NCBI RefSeq assembly: GCF_028554725.1
Contig: NC_071668.1
Span: 1,736,001 to 1,800,000 of the forward strand
Source: Zeugodacus cucurbitae
Taxonomy: Eukaryota > Arthropoda > Insecta > Diptera > Tephritidae
Length of the DNA: 64,000 bases
Reading direction: 5' to 3'
Below are positions 11,501-26,500 of the stretch, piece by piece. The first letter of the stretch is position 1, and each line of letters begins with the position of its first letter. A model generated the notes under the pieces. That model worked only from the letters and a program-made list of their open reading frames with translations. It made no database searches and was not told where the DNA came from. The position numbers and the translations under genes were made by a program.

Positions 11501-14500
11501 AAGTGCACATAACAAGATCGTTTGAGGCGGACAGTAAAAAGGAAAAGTCTCTTCAATAAGTTAAAAAACTATAAAAGATATAATTTAATGAAGAGTTGCA
11601 TTTAAACTTTATAGGTACCTCTCTTCATAACTCCTCAGTTGCAGTAATGAATTGATTGAACGCTAGGCTGTGGTTCATCAGATTACATGGGCTCTGAAGT
11701 CAGAAGGTGACCTATGACGGTTTGATTTCTCTAACTATTCGAAATCGAATCAGACTACTTGACCACTTGCTTCAGTTTTAAAACTTTCATCTCAATGTCT
11801 TAACCCATCCTAAGCATTTCATAATGTAATCTATACTACTATTATAAAGAGGAAAGATTTGTATGTATGTTTGTAATGAGTAAACTCAAAAACTACTGTG
11901 CCGATTTCAAAAGTTCTTTCACCATTGGAAAGCTACGTTCACCCTGAGTAACATATTTATTTCTCGAATCTTAACTTTTTGGAAATAGTTCCGAGGTGAG
12001 GGTATCAAAAAGACTCCATGATGGATAATCTTAATCTGAAACTGAAAATTGCTTGCAAGTCATTCTCTTCGCATCGCAATCCCGTGCGAAGCCTGAGCGG
12101 TCTGCTAGTAATTATATACATACATATATTTGTTCTCAGTAGTCTTCTTGAATTCCGGAAGAAATTCTTCAATTTTCAAACTATATAAAACAAAATTTGA
12201 AACCCTATACTTTAATCTTTTATAAGTATAGATCAAGGTACAATCCACAAGTGGATAGATTCAGAAATTTATATTGAATACTTGAGTATTTCGCAAAATT
12301 ACTTGAATCTCGCCAAAATACTTTACTTTGCCTAAGATAAGACTAAAGAGTTTTAAAAATTGCTTAATAATAAAAAATATCAAAAGTCTATGCAATAAAT
12401 TAATGTTTTTTTGCAATTATGCTTGATTTCCGTTTGAAGAAAAACAACCGACTTTGATGGCACTAGAAATGTGCCACTTCTGTTTAATAAATATTTCAGA
12501 TGTTGCAATATAATAAAACAGTAATGTGTGGCATTTAGATGAGCTCAAGTGGATTTAGAAATCGCAACAAATTAAGAATTCAAATGAAATTAGAATGCGC
12601 AGCGATTTCGCCCTTATCCCCAACCACACACACACACACAGTAATAGATGACTCTATGTATGTATGTGACTGTGTCTTAATTGCAAAGTGTCTCGAGTGC
12701 GGGCTGCCGCCGCACAGTGGCGCAAATCGCTAAAAAATCTCGCGTAAGTTAAGTGGAATTTTTCGCGATATTGTGACTGGCAGCTGGCGTCTATTTCAAT
12801 TGTTGTTGCCTTGAGTCATTTGAATTGCTGACTGGCTGTAGGTGGCCAATTGCCTGCACTGTGCCACTAATTTGTTTGCTGTCGGTTTGAACAGGCGTTT
12901 GCGGGGGAGGCAAGAGGTGTAATAGGGGCTTTTCATTATGAAAAATGGTTCAACAATTAAAATTGAAAATAAATTGTAAGCGTAATTGTGCAACAACAAA
13001 TGTAAGAGATGTACTAACGACCACACGCACACACAAACATACATACAAATGTGAGATGTCACACGCCCACAATGCTTAATAAGCTGTATATATGTATGTG
13101 TGCATTCGAAACAAGTGTCATAATTAGTGCAACATTTTGCATTGTACGTGCAACATGTGTATTCAACTGCACTAAAATATATATTTTATGAGGCAATTGC
13201 GTCATTCTTCACGAGCACATGCTCATATATCATTAAAAAATGGATAATATCTGTTAGCTTACGCATTTTTAACCTCAAAACTAAACATTAAAGTCTTGTA
13301 CTTGAACTTGATTTGTTTCTCACGTTGCTCACGTTGTTGCTCAAATCGTCTGCGAATTTGTTGAATTCAATTAAATTAAATTCACTAATCGCCGTTGAAT
13401 TTGGTACGTGCTTGGCTTACCAAAATTTTGAGTCTACGGTGTAAGCATTAGAGCAAACCATACCACATATGGAATTGGCAGCCCAGCTTAGTAGACGAAA
13501 GTTTATTGTTCAAAATACAGAAAAATGCAGTTCACTTTATAGATATCTAGTGCTTTGAGTTCATGACCCGGTTTACTAATATTTTTTTTTCAGAAATCAT
13601 TTTCTTACAAAAATCAAATCGTTCGAGAAAATGTTATCAACTGATCGATTTTACTATCAACATTTCCTTCAGGGCAGAAACTAATATATGGTTCATCAAA
13701 TGTTCCAAGTTAAGATCTGACGTCATCAGCCCATTAAAATATAATAAATTCAAACCAATTTCAAATCTACGAAGCACAACATAAACCGACAGTGGCAGCA
13801 TAAATTTCCGCACTTTTTAATGTAAATATTTTCGGCTATTTTCTTCTGGCATAATAAAAATTTACAAGCCCAAAAGAAACGAGCAATTTTTGTGTAAACA
13901 ATTTCGATAAATTTCACATTTCACACAAACCGCGCTTCGGCTGTGTGGAAATATGCGCACGAACACGTCCATCAACGACCGGATGCGAAGTAGCACCTCG
14001 ATTTGGTAAAAGTAGTGACGGGGTCGGGTCTCACTTGACGCGCACGCACTCAGCGCTGAAAACGGATCGAGCAGGCCGAGCAAATGCGTTCGCTGCTTTC
14101 AGCAAGCCGAAGCAAATGGCTAGCGATCGATCGGCGCTGATTAATGGCGATCGATTGATGTCTGCGGTTAGCGGTTATGACTTAATTTCGGCTAACTATA
14201 AGCCCAGCGGCGCACTTCAATCAACAGCCATTTTAGATTTTTATCAAGCATTTGCGTAAAATATATTTTCGATAATAAATATCAAGAGTTGATCCCATCA
14301 CTTTGTGGCAAGTTATGAGCTGGCATCGAAGCGAAAGTGTGAAATTCGAAATTTGAGGGTTATGTTGCAATAACCGATTAACGGATTTATGCATAAGTCA
14401 TACGTACTTTATATTATGTAAATATGTATGAAAGCATTGAAAGTGTAAAGCACTTGACACGCATTTATTATGCAGCGCGTTGTGCTGCCCAGTGAAAAGC

Positions 14501-17500
14501 TCGCTCGCACAGGCTAATTCAAGGCCAATACCGAGTATTATTGGTGTGCAGCAGACAGCTGTTGAAGAAATTTGACGGCACACACACGCACATATATATA
14601 TGCGCGTTGGATAAACAAAGAAAGCTTAAATTGTACACTTGACATTTCTTGAATAAAAACAACAAAACAACAACATAAAGGCTTATCGGTTATTTCTTGG
14701 CAAACGTCCGTTTGGCTGCCATTCAAAAGTTTGTATTTTCGCGAAAATGCGAAAAAGAAATATTCATTCTAAAGATTTGCGATCACAAAATGAAATTATA
14801 CATACAAACATACATACATACAAATGTATATATGCGTTTAGGCAAATATGTATATAAATGTGTGTTTCATAAATAGTTGATGTAGATACGGCAGATGGCT
14901 CATGCTTCTAAATGCACGAATATTAAAGTTTATTTTTTATTGAAATGAGTAAATGTTTATTTGAATTTCAAACGCAAGTTGATGGACAGAGACATTGAAA
15001 GATAAAATCGACTTTGAAATTAAGGAATTATGCATGACTAAATGAGATGAATGTGGACTTCTTTAGATATTTGGAAAATATAAATTAACAGACTGAAGTA
15101 TGTTGATATTTTCATTGACTATATCTTAAGAAGATTATAGTTTTTCCATTTTCCACTGCTTTAGCTTTCTCAATAAACAAAAAAAGATATATGGATTGTG
15201 TTTACAGACAAATGAATAATTATGTCTAGGCCTCTTGAAATTTAACACTACTTTTAAAGTATAAAAAGAGGCAGACCAATTAAATCTCTTGCCATCGGAT
15301 CGGATCATTTTTGAAAGACCCTTTTACTACCCTTCTTTTATTTCATGATACGGGTCTTTCAAAAATTACTCGGTCTTCCTATATATTATATACATATACT
15401 AGCGGACCTGACAGACGTTGTCCTACATGATTTTTTAAGCTATTAGGATATTAACAGTGCAGTAGCGTGAAATTTTTGGCTCGCTGTGTATCGAAAACGG
15501 TCCTTCCAGTTGCTGTCACTTAGGAAGGTCCATCTTGCCGCAATCATTGGTGTGCTTACTGGTCATTGTCCAATAGGCACATATGCGGTGAGGTTGGGGA
15601 TCAAACCAAACGCAAGTTGTCAAAGCTGTTTGGAGGAAGGCGAAGAGGAATCCTCCAAGCACTTCCTCCTTCAATGTCCATCATTCGCCAGACTTAGGCT
15701 ACTTGGCTAGGCACATCTTGGCGAACCCAGCGAAGTGACTGAAATCGACATTAGCCGATTTTATATATAAAGAAGATTCGAAGCCAGAACAATACCTTGA
15801 AATATATGCATAGCTTTGATACGAAATAAATATTAGCATTTCGTCAACGATATACACACAAAAATGTGTGCCAAACTCTCTTTGTCTTTAAAACAAACCA
15901 AAATACAAAAACAAAATCACTGATAACTTAAAATATTAGAATAGATAAAAATTTAGCACTAAATAAAATAAATAATTCCTAAGGCACTGTACTGCTGCCA
16001 ATATTAGTCACAACTAGCGCTGATAAAGACAACAACAATAAACAAAGGCTGATTAACAAAAGCACTAAACACACCAAAATTGGCAGAAATGATAAAATTC
16101 CAAACAAAAACATACAAATTCAACAAATTTCTTTCAGCGATAAGCATTAAAAATAAACACAGCACTAGTCATATTATTAGTACCAGCAACAAAACATATG
16201 CATGTACAAAAGCGGTAAAGTAATAAAAACCTTGTTCCTGATTAGTTGCATATTTACCTCCAAAAAAAAAAGTTAACAAATATTATACCAACAACAATAA
16301 CTAAGTTAGCGGAACTTTCACGTAATTTGATGTTGTAATTTGAAGCTGCGGGCCATTTGCAGCGCCGCAAAAGTGATTTCTTGAGTAGTAACAAGAGATC
16401 GGGCGCGATTGGCCGAGGCAACATTAAATTAGACGCACACACCGCTACAACAACAATCGCATTAAATTACTGGCATACACTTTCGAATCTAATCAAATCA
16501 CAAGATATGCTATCGACATATTCAAATGCACATATCATTTGTGCGGATGTACGCTGACCGTTTGGCTTGAACCCACAGTTAGATACCCTAACAAACACAA
16601 ACACCGAGCCGCACTTACCGCTACCACTTGGCGCTGCGGTCAATTGATCACGCGCACAACGCTCAATTTCATCATTTTCATTGAGAGTGCTGACGATTTG
16701 ATTCACTTTCTTCTGCGGTGAATCGACACCTTTGTAATCGCCCACCAACAAATCGCCACTCACTTCCGCCGCAATCAACAAAGTCGAGCAACCGATTTGA
16801 TTGCTATCGCCAGCGGCAGCATACATATCGCCCATAATGTCAGGTACCACGGACTGCCTAACGACAGCACCACCGATTTCAGCAATAACAACAGAAGTTA
16901 CGGCATTTTGATTGACGGCTTCGCTGGCTCTGCATAGATTTGTGAGCGGTTGCTCGGGGTCGCTGCTGAAGTCTATTAAGTCAACGCCAGCCACATCCAC
17001 AGCGGCTGCTTTATGAGGTTCAATCGCATAATTCGCGCTTGCGTGGCTGTAATCCGCGACATTACGACATTTCTTGGTGGTTACCTCCGAGGCCCTTTCA
17101 CCGAAATCGACCAGTAATGGCGCATCAGTAGCGGTAATGGAGTCGTTAGAGCTGTCGATGATTGTATCGCCGCCAGCCACAAGCGTCTGATTAGCGCTAT
17201 CGTCATCGCCACTTTCTGCGGTGTCTTTAGAAGACACTTCAGCACACTCATTTGCGTAATTGTCTTCTGCCGCGTCGCTATTCGTAAGCGTTTCGATGGA
17301 TGACAACAGCGAATTGTGTCGTGACCGCAGTTGACATGTCGACAACCAAACTCCGCAGCGCTGTTGCATATTGTGTCGTTGGCGGCGTTTACCTTGTCGC
17401 CGCGGGTGTTGCTGTGGCCGTGGGCGCTTAGTGGAGCCGCCGCTATGCCGGAATTTGCGTTTCCACGAAAACGCACAGCAGCGACGATCCGAGCTATGAA

Positions 17501-20500
17501 ACTGGACTTGCACCTGACGGAAGTCGCCGTAATTGATGCGGCAGCTCAGCTCGTAGTACGACAAGCGTTCGGACCGCAGTTGGCGTGTTTGCGTTGCGGA
17601 CGGATGTGACTGCGTTTTTGAGTCTTCGTTGCCTCCACTGCCGCCGCTGCATTCACTGCAACCACTATTAGCGCTAAATGCATCCTGTACCTTTGAAGTT
17701 GCAGTTGCTCGCATAAAGCCATTAGTGGTGCTAATGTTATTGCTGATTTGGGTGTGAAATTGTATGCTGCGTATCGAGTCGCCAGCCGCCGCTTGCCGCA
17801 CCTCAGTCGCAGTCACAGCGCCGCCAACCGCTTTATTGGGTGCTAATTTACTGGCGAGACTCGCGCTATGATGGCTTTGACTAAAAGCGTTTTGGCCGGA
17901 TGCGCGTTGTAGACGTTTATGTTGTTGCTGTTGTGGTCTATCTGGCTGCTGCTGTTGTTTACTTGTATTTTGGCCTTGCTGCATTTTCATTCACCATTCG
18001 CTTCGTTCCATTGATGCTTTCACGTGGCTCATGTGCCTCCCTGTCTTATCACATTAGTTTACCGTTTTATTCGTTTTTGATTTTAATTTGGAAATTGTTA
18101 ATTTTTTCGCTTTTTCGTGTTTTTGTTATACGCACCGCTATGCTTTATTAAATTCACGTTTTATGTTTTGATTGATTTGCACTTTTTCGCTCTTCCACTG
18201 GCGTTTTTCTTGACGGTTTCGTTGAGAATACTGAAAACTCGCAAATTAAATTTTGAAATTTTAGATTTTTTCTTGACTTTTAAAGTGAATCCCTTCAACA
18301 AACAATTGAAAGCTGTTTTTGATTAGTAATGAAGCAAACCCAGTAGCGAAACGGAACAAAATCGTTTTCTATGAACGAAGCCAAGGTAGCAAAAGCAAGA
18401 TTTTCTATTTTTTTTCATGTTTTAGTCGCAATTTATGTGGCATCACAGCGTTGAAAACGTATTATTCTAAAAGCATGCAATGAAGTCACCTCTAAATTTC
18501 GCCTCGTCGCACATTTTCGCATATTTTAATTAGCTGCTTCGGTTGGACACAGCACTAAACACACTGTTTAATTTGGGTAATTAATTATTACCGGGACATC
18601 GTTCATTTAAATGTTTAATGAAACTATTATTTTCATTTATCAACAGCACTTTTACTTCAAATTACCAGCGTAAAAGCAAAAATCTACTTTCTAAAGACTG
18701 AGCCGTTGGATATAAACAACTTTTACTCATTTTCTATGAGGTCACTATAAGTCTCTAGTCGACTTTATTTTTGAAACCCACATTTTCACTTTCCAGAGAA
18801 CTTAATTCACCTAAAACCGTTAGAACTTTGCATTCTTTAGAACTTATTTTTCGTTTGTATTTAAAAATTTCTAATCCATTCACGTCCATTTCACGTTTCA
18901 GACATTTTTCAGCCCCATTCACACTGCCGATACATTAACGCGCCCTTTCTCGATACGATCGTCACCACAACTGAAGCATTCTCCCCACAAATTTAACGGC
19001 GCTTCTTCGTGTGGTCACCACAGCGGCAATAAGTTTGCGCCGACACCGCCACCCCCTCCCACAACAGAGGAGCTTGCGGCAAGTGACGATCATTATGATT
19101 GTTGTTGTTGTTAATATGGTTGTTGTAGCGCTGTTGAAAAGTTGCCAAAAAATATTCAAATTAAATTGAATTTCACCCCACCACAGCAGCGGACGAAGAG
19201 CATAAGCTTTTCCAACAACAACAACAAATGGCTTATAAATAAGAATGAAAGCGTATATAAACATTCACAGCGAATGCTTTTAATTCCATATTAATGCTGC
19301 CAGCATTACAGCACAATACACACAGACAGACACACGCATAGATAGACAGACGCACTTGTCTGTCTGTATGTAAGTATTTAAGTGTAAAGTCAGAACGAAA
19401 CTGACCTCCAACATGTATTGTAGAAGCGCACAGCACCGTAATATGAGTGGTGAATAGTAGCAAAGTGTAATTAGCGTCATCACCAACAACCACAAGGCAA
19501 ACACAGCACACTGCCCACACTACTACAACGTCGAAGACTGTGAAGACTGCGAATTCTACAAAGTAGAATGTCGCTTGAATGTTTATTATTATTCATTTTG
19601 CCGCAATTGTTTACATTCGCTACTGTATTTTGTATTCACCACGCTCGATGCGCGCACTGTGGTGACGTCAGACGCTTGTCTGTTTGTGTGTATGTGTGCG
19701 TCAGGCGTTTATGGAGGCATTAGCGTTTTGCCCAACACCCCGAAAAGCGTCAATAAAATTAACACATCAACACCCACAACAACAACAACAGTGGCAATAC
19801 AACAACAACAACAATAACATCAACAAAAACTTAACGGTCAACGAAAACTGCATTTCACCGCCGCCGAGCAAGTGTAACGAAGCATGTTATTGTTGTCAAA
19901 TAACAAAAACACACAAAAGTGACGACGATCAAGGCGATCGTGTGGTGGGTGTTGTCCACCAGCGCCGTTGCCAGCGCGGCTGAGCGCCATTGAACAAGTG
20001 TTGAAGTGATGAGATGACTTCTGAGCCATCAATTGACAGTTGTATGCTTGTAGTTGTAGTTGTGTGTGTGAGCATATGTCTTCGCTCTTCATGGCAGCGC
20101 CGCTGAAGCTTAGGTCATAAAAATCATAGACAATGGGTTAAAGTTCTTCTGGGAACTGCGAACTCAATTAATCTGATTTTGACACCAAATTATGCGCACA
20201 CAAGTGTACTTTTCTATGCAAGATGACATAGCACAGCAAGCAATCATTTTAATAAAAAATTGCAAATCTTTTTTTTTTTTAATGAAGTGACGCATATTCA
20301 TATTTCTTCAATTAAATGATTCACCAACGTTTTTTCGCGAAACTTAATTGATTTGTTAGACAAATTCATTTAAACTGTCAAATGATTATTTTGGAAGTTG
20401 AATTTAAATATATATTCTCATATACACAGACATAGCGATTCAAAAGCTTTGTTCATATTATTCCCATCTTATTCCCTATTTAGTTAACTCCGAAAACATA

Positions 20501-23500
20501 ATATCGTTGAATTTAAGATTTATACTTAGAATTACTTAGAATACTTATATACAGTGGAACTTCCCTAACTCGAATCACCATAATCCACAAAAAAAAGTTC
20601 GTGTTAGAGAGACTTCCGAGTTACAGAAGTTAATTTGTATGCATTTTTACTTCTATTGCCAATTCAATAGTTCGAATTATGGAAAACTTCGAGTTAGAGC
20701 AGTCAACTGTAATTACTTTTGTTATAATATTTGCGTCTTATTTGCATGCTTTTAAACTCCTTCAAATAATTTGCTTCAACATAAAATTTCTCGAATAAAA
20801 TTTTCGCACAACTTCGTCACGATTAAAGCAAGACTAAGGCTGCTGTAACACTAAAGAGTAGCTGCAGATTATTCGAAATCTTGGATGTGCATAATTTGCT
20901 TTCTAAAAACATATCTCACTATGAAATACACAGCAAGAGGCGCTGATTATCAGCGAAACAAAGGTAAGTAAATACATTTAAGAAGTAGCTGCTGATAAGA
21001 GTTTATGTTGTGTTACAGCTGAAGAAAACATTTACAGATTTCGTAAGTATTTGTACTCAAATAAGAACAAGCTGTGCAACAACAAAATATTAATGAGAAA
21101 ACATAAAATTTAACCTTATCAACTAGATACAACTTTTGTAATGTTTCAAATATCTCGCAACAGGTCTTCTCTTTATCTTCTACTGTTTACAGATATGTAC
21201 GAGGTGTGTTCAAAAAATAACGGGAATTCTCGGTTTTTGAAAAAAAAAAATTGTTGGCCTTTTAAATAGTACGCATTCGATATTATGCACTTAACCCAGC
21301 GCTTCATTCAATCGTCGAAATTGTTCTAACCTTTGCCTCGGTTTTTCATACATATGCTTGTAACACGAACTCCCTTAAGGTTCTCTTTATGGAAATAGAA
21401 AAAAGGTATGCCCATATTATAAATTTGAGTCATTATAGTACATTGTAATACGAAGCGCAGATATAAATTATTCGAATTTTAGATCATATATTTATATATG
21501 CAGGAACAGCCTTTCACATTGATAGATCACTCTCAAATCAAATATCAAAAGTTTTACTATAAAATCCCCAAATGCTATTGATACCTAAATACTTTCCAAC
21601 TTTTCTCGTTCTCGTATTACTTTTAAACGCAACTATTAATTACCATTACGAGTAAGTCATTAGTAATATTACACGCGGCTATAAATCAAACCCACCGAGC
21701 CATCACAAACGCATGTCGTGTCATTAATTAAAGGCAAGTTAGTTAGGCGCAAATGAAGCGAGCGCCCATCAATAAAGCGCCCAAGAACAAGCGCAGCCAG
21801 TGCGCAGCAGCCACCATCGCGCATTAATCACGATCTTGACCAAGCAAAGTGTCAACAAGCCGAAGCAAAGCGCTGAAATTGAGCGAGAAACTTGTTTATG
21901 GACATTTAAACGCGTAAGGCGTGCCAAGCATGACTACTTACGAGTAATTAAAGCTGACATAGTTTAGTTAAGCGAGAAGAACAACAAGTAAGAAGGAGGC
22001 AAACTAGAACTTGTTACACGAACACACACAGGCAACTTTACAGCTATAATACTAACTAGATCGCTTTGCAGCTTGCGAGTGTGAGAGCGAGGAAGAAAAG
22101 CGAGCGGCTGTGAAAGGGAGTGATTCGCGTTGCTTGCAGCTGTTTAATTCAATTAAAAGTTGGGCATGCGCAATAACGCTTGAAGCAGAGCGATAATTAA
22201 GCTACTTACTTACTTAAAGACCCAAGCATATATACAAGCGTAGCGCTGTGTGGAACAGGTTTATCTTTTTATGAGTTATATTTCATATTAGAATCGCACG
22301 GAACAATGCACAAGCTAACGGTACCAGAAAATAATTATATAAACAAAATGAAATTTGAGCCAAAGGCAGGTGAGTCTCAGTCGCAGCAGTGGAGCTCAAG
22401 TATCAGGTGCAGCTGTAGTAGATGCTAACGATCTTCAGACATTGAATATATACACTTACTAGCTGCAACAGCGTTAACAACATAAGCTGCTGCTGTTTTG
22501 TTGCTCATACGCCCCCTCGTACGCTTATGATTGGCAAAAACCAACAGGGAATACAACAACCAACATGCAACTAAACAACAACAAAGCAATACAACAACCA
22601 GCAGAGGACTACAACAACAACAAGAAAGCAAATGTTTGCAAGTGCGAAACACAACACATCCACTACCGTTATGTTGCATTGCCACTACAAGTGTATCGAT
22701 AAATTAAACGGTATTTGCTTTATTGCACGTTGATCATGTCGATAATCGATGGTTAAATGCCGCAGCTGCTGCTACAGTGGAAAAAAATGTAATTCTACAA
22801 CAACAACAACTAACTAAATGAACAGTTGAACAGCCGTGTTACACATTGCGCCCGGCGGCCACACAGCATGTTGTTGTTGTTGGTTTGTGCATTGTTTATT
22901 GCCAACAGTGTTGCTGTTGTTGTTGTTGGCGATGGTGTTGGAGTTGCAGTTGGCCGCAACTAGCCTAGTAAACGCGCTCCAGCAGTCGCGAACTCTACGC
23001 TGCACCGTTGCTGGCTGCCATTAATTGGCGCGGCGCGAAGTCTGCGCACAACTGTTGTTTGCAACGGTAGCAGCTGTGTGGCAACAACACTTGTTGCTTG
23101 TTAAAGTGGCGAGTGATTAATGCAGCCGATCGGGAGTGCAAACACACACTCACACACTGTTTGCAGCAGCTGCAACAACACAAAACAAGATGCTGCTCTT
23201 TTTCTGCTGCATGCTGCATGTTGCATGGCGAGAGAATCTCACACACACACACATCTTTTGTATACAGAGGCTGATGCCTTGCATACTGTGCGCTTTCATC
23301 TATATTTCATTGGCATTGTTTGTTTTTGTTTATGGTATTTGCGCTCAAATTATGATTTCTCGTTCACATTTGTTGATGTTGTTGTTGCGTTTAATGTTGT
23401 TTGCCACAGTTTCATAAGCGTGTGCGATCGTATTACAGTCACACTCGGTTGATTGCAAAAATACCGTTGATTAATGTTGCGTTTACACTTTGCACATTAT

Positions 23501-26500
23501 TAATTAGCGGTAATTAATTTCAATGAATTTGTAAAATTAATTAAATTACGGTAAATTGTTGGAAAAAACGCCAAATGCTATGTTATAGATTTATTAATTT
23601 GTTTTTAATCCGGTAGATAATTTCATGGTCGCAACTAATATAATAAAGTATTTGGTGAACATTTATGCTAATTAGCATGCTAGCTCACAATTTCAATTTA
23701 GAACTGATTTAGGTCTTAACACGCGTACATTCATATGAACTTTATGGAAAAGAACACTTAGAATGCCAAAATCAAGCATTTCAGCATTGTATTGCCGTAC
23801 TGTATCCGATCAAATATAGTTTTATCCAAATATAAAACCTATAATGAAATCAAAAATATATTTCAAGACTAGCCATAATATTTTTCTTCATGCCACTCTT
23901 ACTTCCACTAAAAACCTATCACAAATCAATCTACTAGTCCACATGAGAAGCAAGTGTAGCTTCAGCAACATTTCCTGGAAGTAGGAAACAACCAAAAAAT
24001 TTGTACTTAACGCTTCAACTAACAGCATAATAAACTATAATTTTTGAACGAACATTTCCTCACACACACACACACACGCTACAACAACAAAAAGCTACAC
24101 TAGGCCTTCACAGCGCCACAAGGCGATCTATGGCAGAAATTTCGCTGTACAAAAGTACAACCAGCAGTTTGCCCATCTCTAATATCAAACTGAGTTTACT
24201 GAACCTTAAGACTATGTATGTATGTATTTATGTTCGTAAGCGAGCTTTTGTTATTAGCTTGCGTCTCGGTAGTAGAGTGTACTGTTCCAAAGTGTAATGT
24301 ATGGCAAGATTCACAAACAAAGCAAAAGTGAAAACTTAAAGCCTAAAGCAAAATTTTCAGTTTTTTTCGCTTTTTTTGTTGTAAGAAATCGCAATTGCTT
24401 ACTTCTATTCATAAAATGAAAGTGTTTGTTGGAAGAAAAGTTTTTTGGCGGCATAGCTAATATTCATAAATAAAAAAAAGCATAAAGAAAATAAACGGAA
24501 GTTCTCTTTTCACACGCTCGCAAGCGGTTGAGTGTAAAAGAAAAACAAAAAAAAAATTTTGTTGTATAAAAAATTTTAAAATTAGAAACCTTTAATTAAA
24601 ACAAAGCTAATGATGGAGCACAGCGAGCTTCACTTTTTCTGCTACCAACACACAAAAAAAGATTTTACCAATTTATTTCGCATTATTTTTACTGAGCCGT
24701 GAATCCATAAGCCGGTTAACATAATATTTTCCCTCAAAGTAAACACTTTGTCAGCTCCAAAAGTAATTTTTAGGTTATGTAGTCACTTGCAACACTTGTA
24801 TTCAAAATAATTAAAAGCTAAACAGTTTCAAAAGCACTGTAGTTAGAACAGTTAAACACGTACTTGATACTGTTGTGCTCTCAATGAGTGTCAGTGTGTC
24901 AGCAATGTGTCGCACAAGACACTGCTCTCGCCGACTATGGAAAGTACGAAAGTTTTGTTGTTCTTGTTATTTTTTTTGTTGTTCTGAGTTGCACATATCA
25001 CTTGTATGTACGTAGCGTATACGCAATGTAAGCACGTAATTATGTGCATACGAGTATATGCAATACAGCATAATAATGATTAGGGGTGTTGGTGTACGCG
25101 TGTCATTGTCGAACAGGCGCTTGCGGTGGTTGGTGATGAGTCATACTTTGGCAGAGGAAGCAGGAAACCCCCACACGGATAAGCTGATATGACAACCACC
25201 GAAAGATATTTACATACATAGCATACACGGGGGGTGTGGGTGTAAAACAATGCAGCAAATGTGCCGTTAAATGAAACGGAAAGTTTCAAGGATTTCCGAA
25301 AATAACGAATAAAGTACGGCCACACTGTACTCATCATAAAATACTTGCGTTTTAATTACAATAGCGCAAGTGTTTCTATTAATTTTTAAAGAAGAAGAGT
25401 TTGGAAGGCCAGCAATTGAAGGCCTCTATGCAGCCTTTCTTTAGCGACAGAAAATATGAAGTTCTAAATATAGTAAGCTGTGGTCTGCTGTACGTGCGAT
25501 AGGTCCATTTAAATTTGTATAATAAAGCTTTTGTTTAAACTTTAACAATGCTGAAGCATCAACTAGCGAGCTGAAATAAATCAATATGGCTGCTTGCTAA
25601 TTGAGAAGAAATCTATTCCGACAATATTTATCTTTGCGTAATCGTTAAGTATGTTGTTGGTACTCTTGTCATATACATACTTGTATTGTTTGCCAACTGA
25701 CCGGCTCAACTGCTTATAAACAAGTAAATAAGGCTACGTGTTATGAGCTAACAAGGGTACATATTTACATATGTATATAACTATATGTATATTAGAGCTA
25801 TATGTATGAGTAACTAAGCATATTGTTACAAAATTCATGCGACAAAGGACGTGAGGACGAGTTTTTATATCGCATAGTGGAGATACCAAGTACATGTGGG
25901 TATGTACGCCTGTATGTAGTTAGAATATTCTAAAAGTGTTTGCTTGTACATAAAACAAGTAAAGCGCATGCGCCTTATAACAACAAAAAAGCTACAACAA
26001 AAGACATATAACAATAGCGAAATTCATTGAAAAAATACAAATATACATATTTATAACTCAAACATCAATAAAAGTAACAATATGCAACTAGTATACGGTG
26101 TTCGTACAAAATATAACCACATATACACAAATGCTTAGATATTATACAACAAATGTTGTAATTTATTTGTCTCTATAAAGTCAGAGGGATGCGCTCTGCA
26201 GTAACAAAAGCGCTGATATTGTGCCAATTTTAGCTTGCGGTTTGGGATTTTACACCAGCAACGCCGATGAACCATATAGATATGCGAAAAAGTTGCAGAA
26301 AGGTTGCAAAAAATTGCCGAAAGTGAAGAAGAAAGTTATTAACTGCAATTTCGTTGCGGTATTTCGCTTTCTGCCACAGCGATGCTATGAACTTTTAGTT
26401 CGCTAACTGTTATACTTAAGTATATATATATGTAAATAAGAAATATATAATGAGATATTTATATGAAAGCTCAAACAAAATACTTGGTACATTTTTGTGT

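Noticed and set aside
13945..14259. 104-codon plus frame in a GC-richer patch
   Set aside because: Starts at a non-ATG codon, lacks domain and splice support; more likely chance in less AT-rich sequence.
22348..22375. MKFEPKAG followed by GTGAGT on the plus strand
   Set aside because: Eight codons plus a donor occur by chance; no matching acceptor found.
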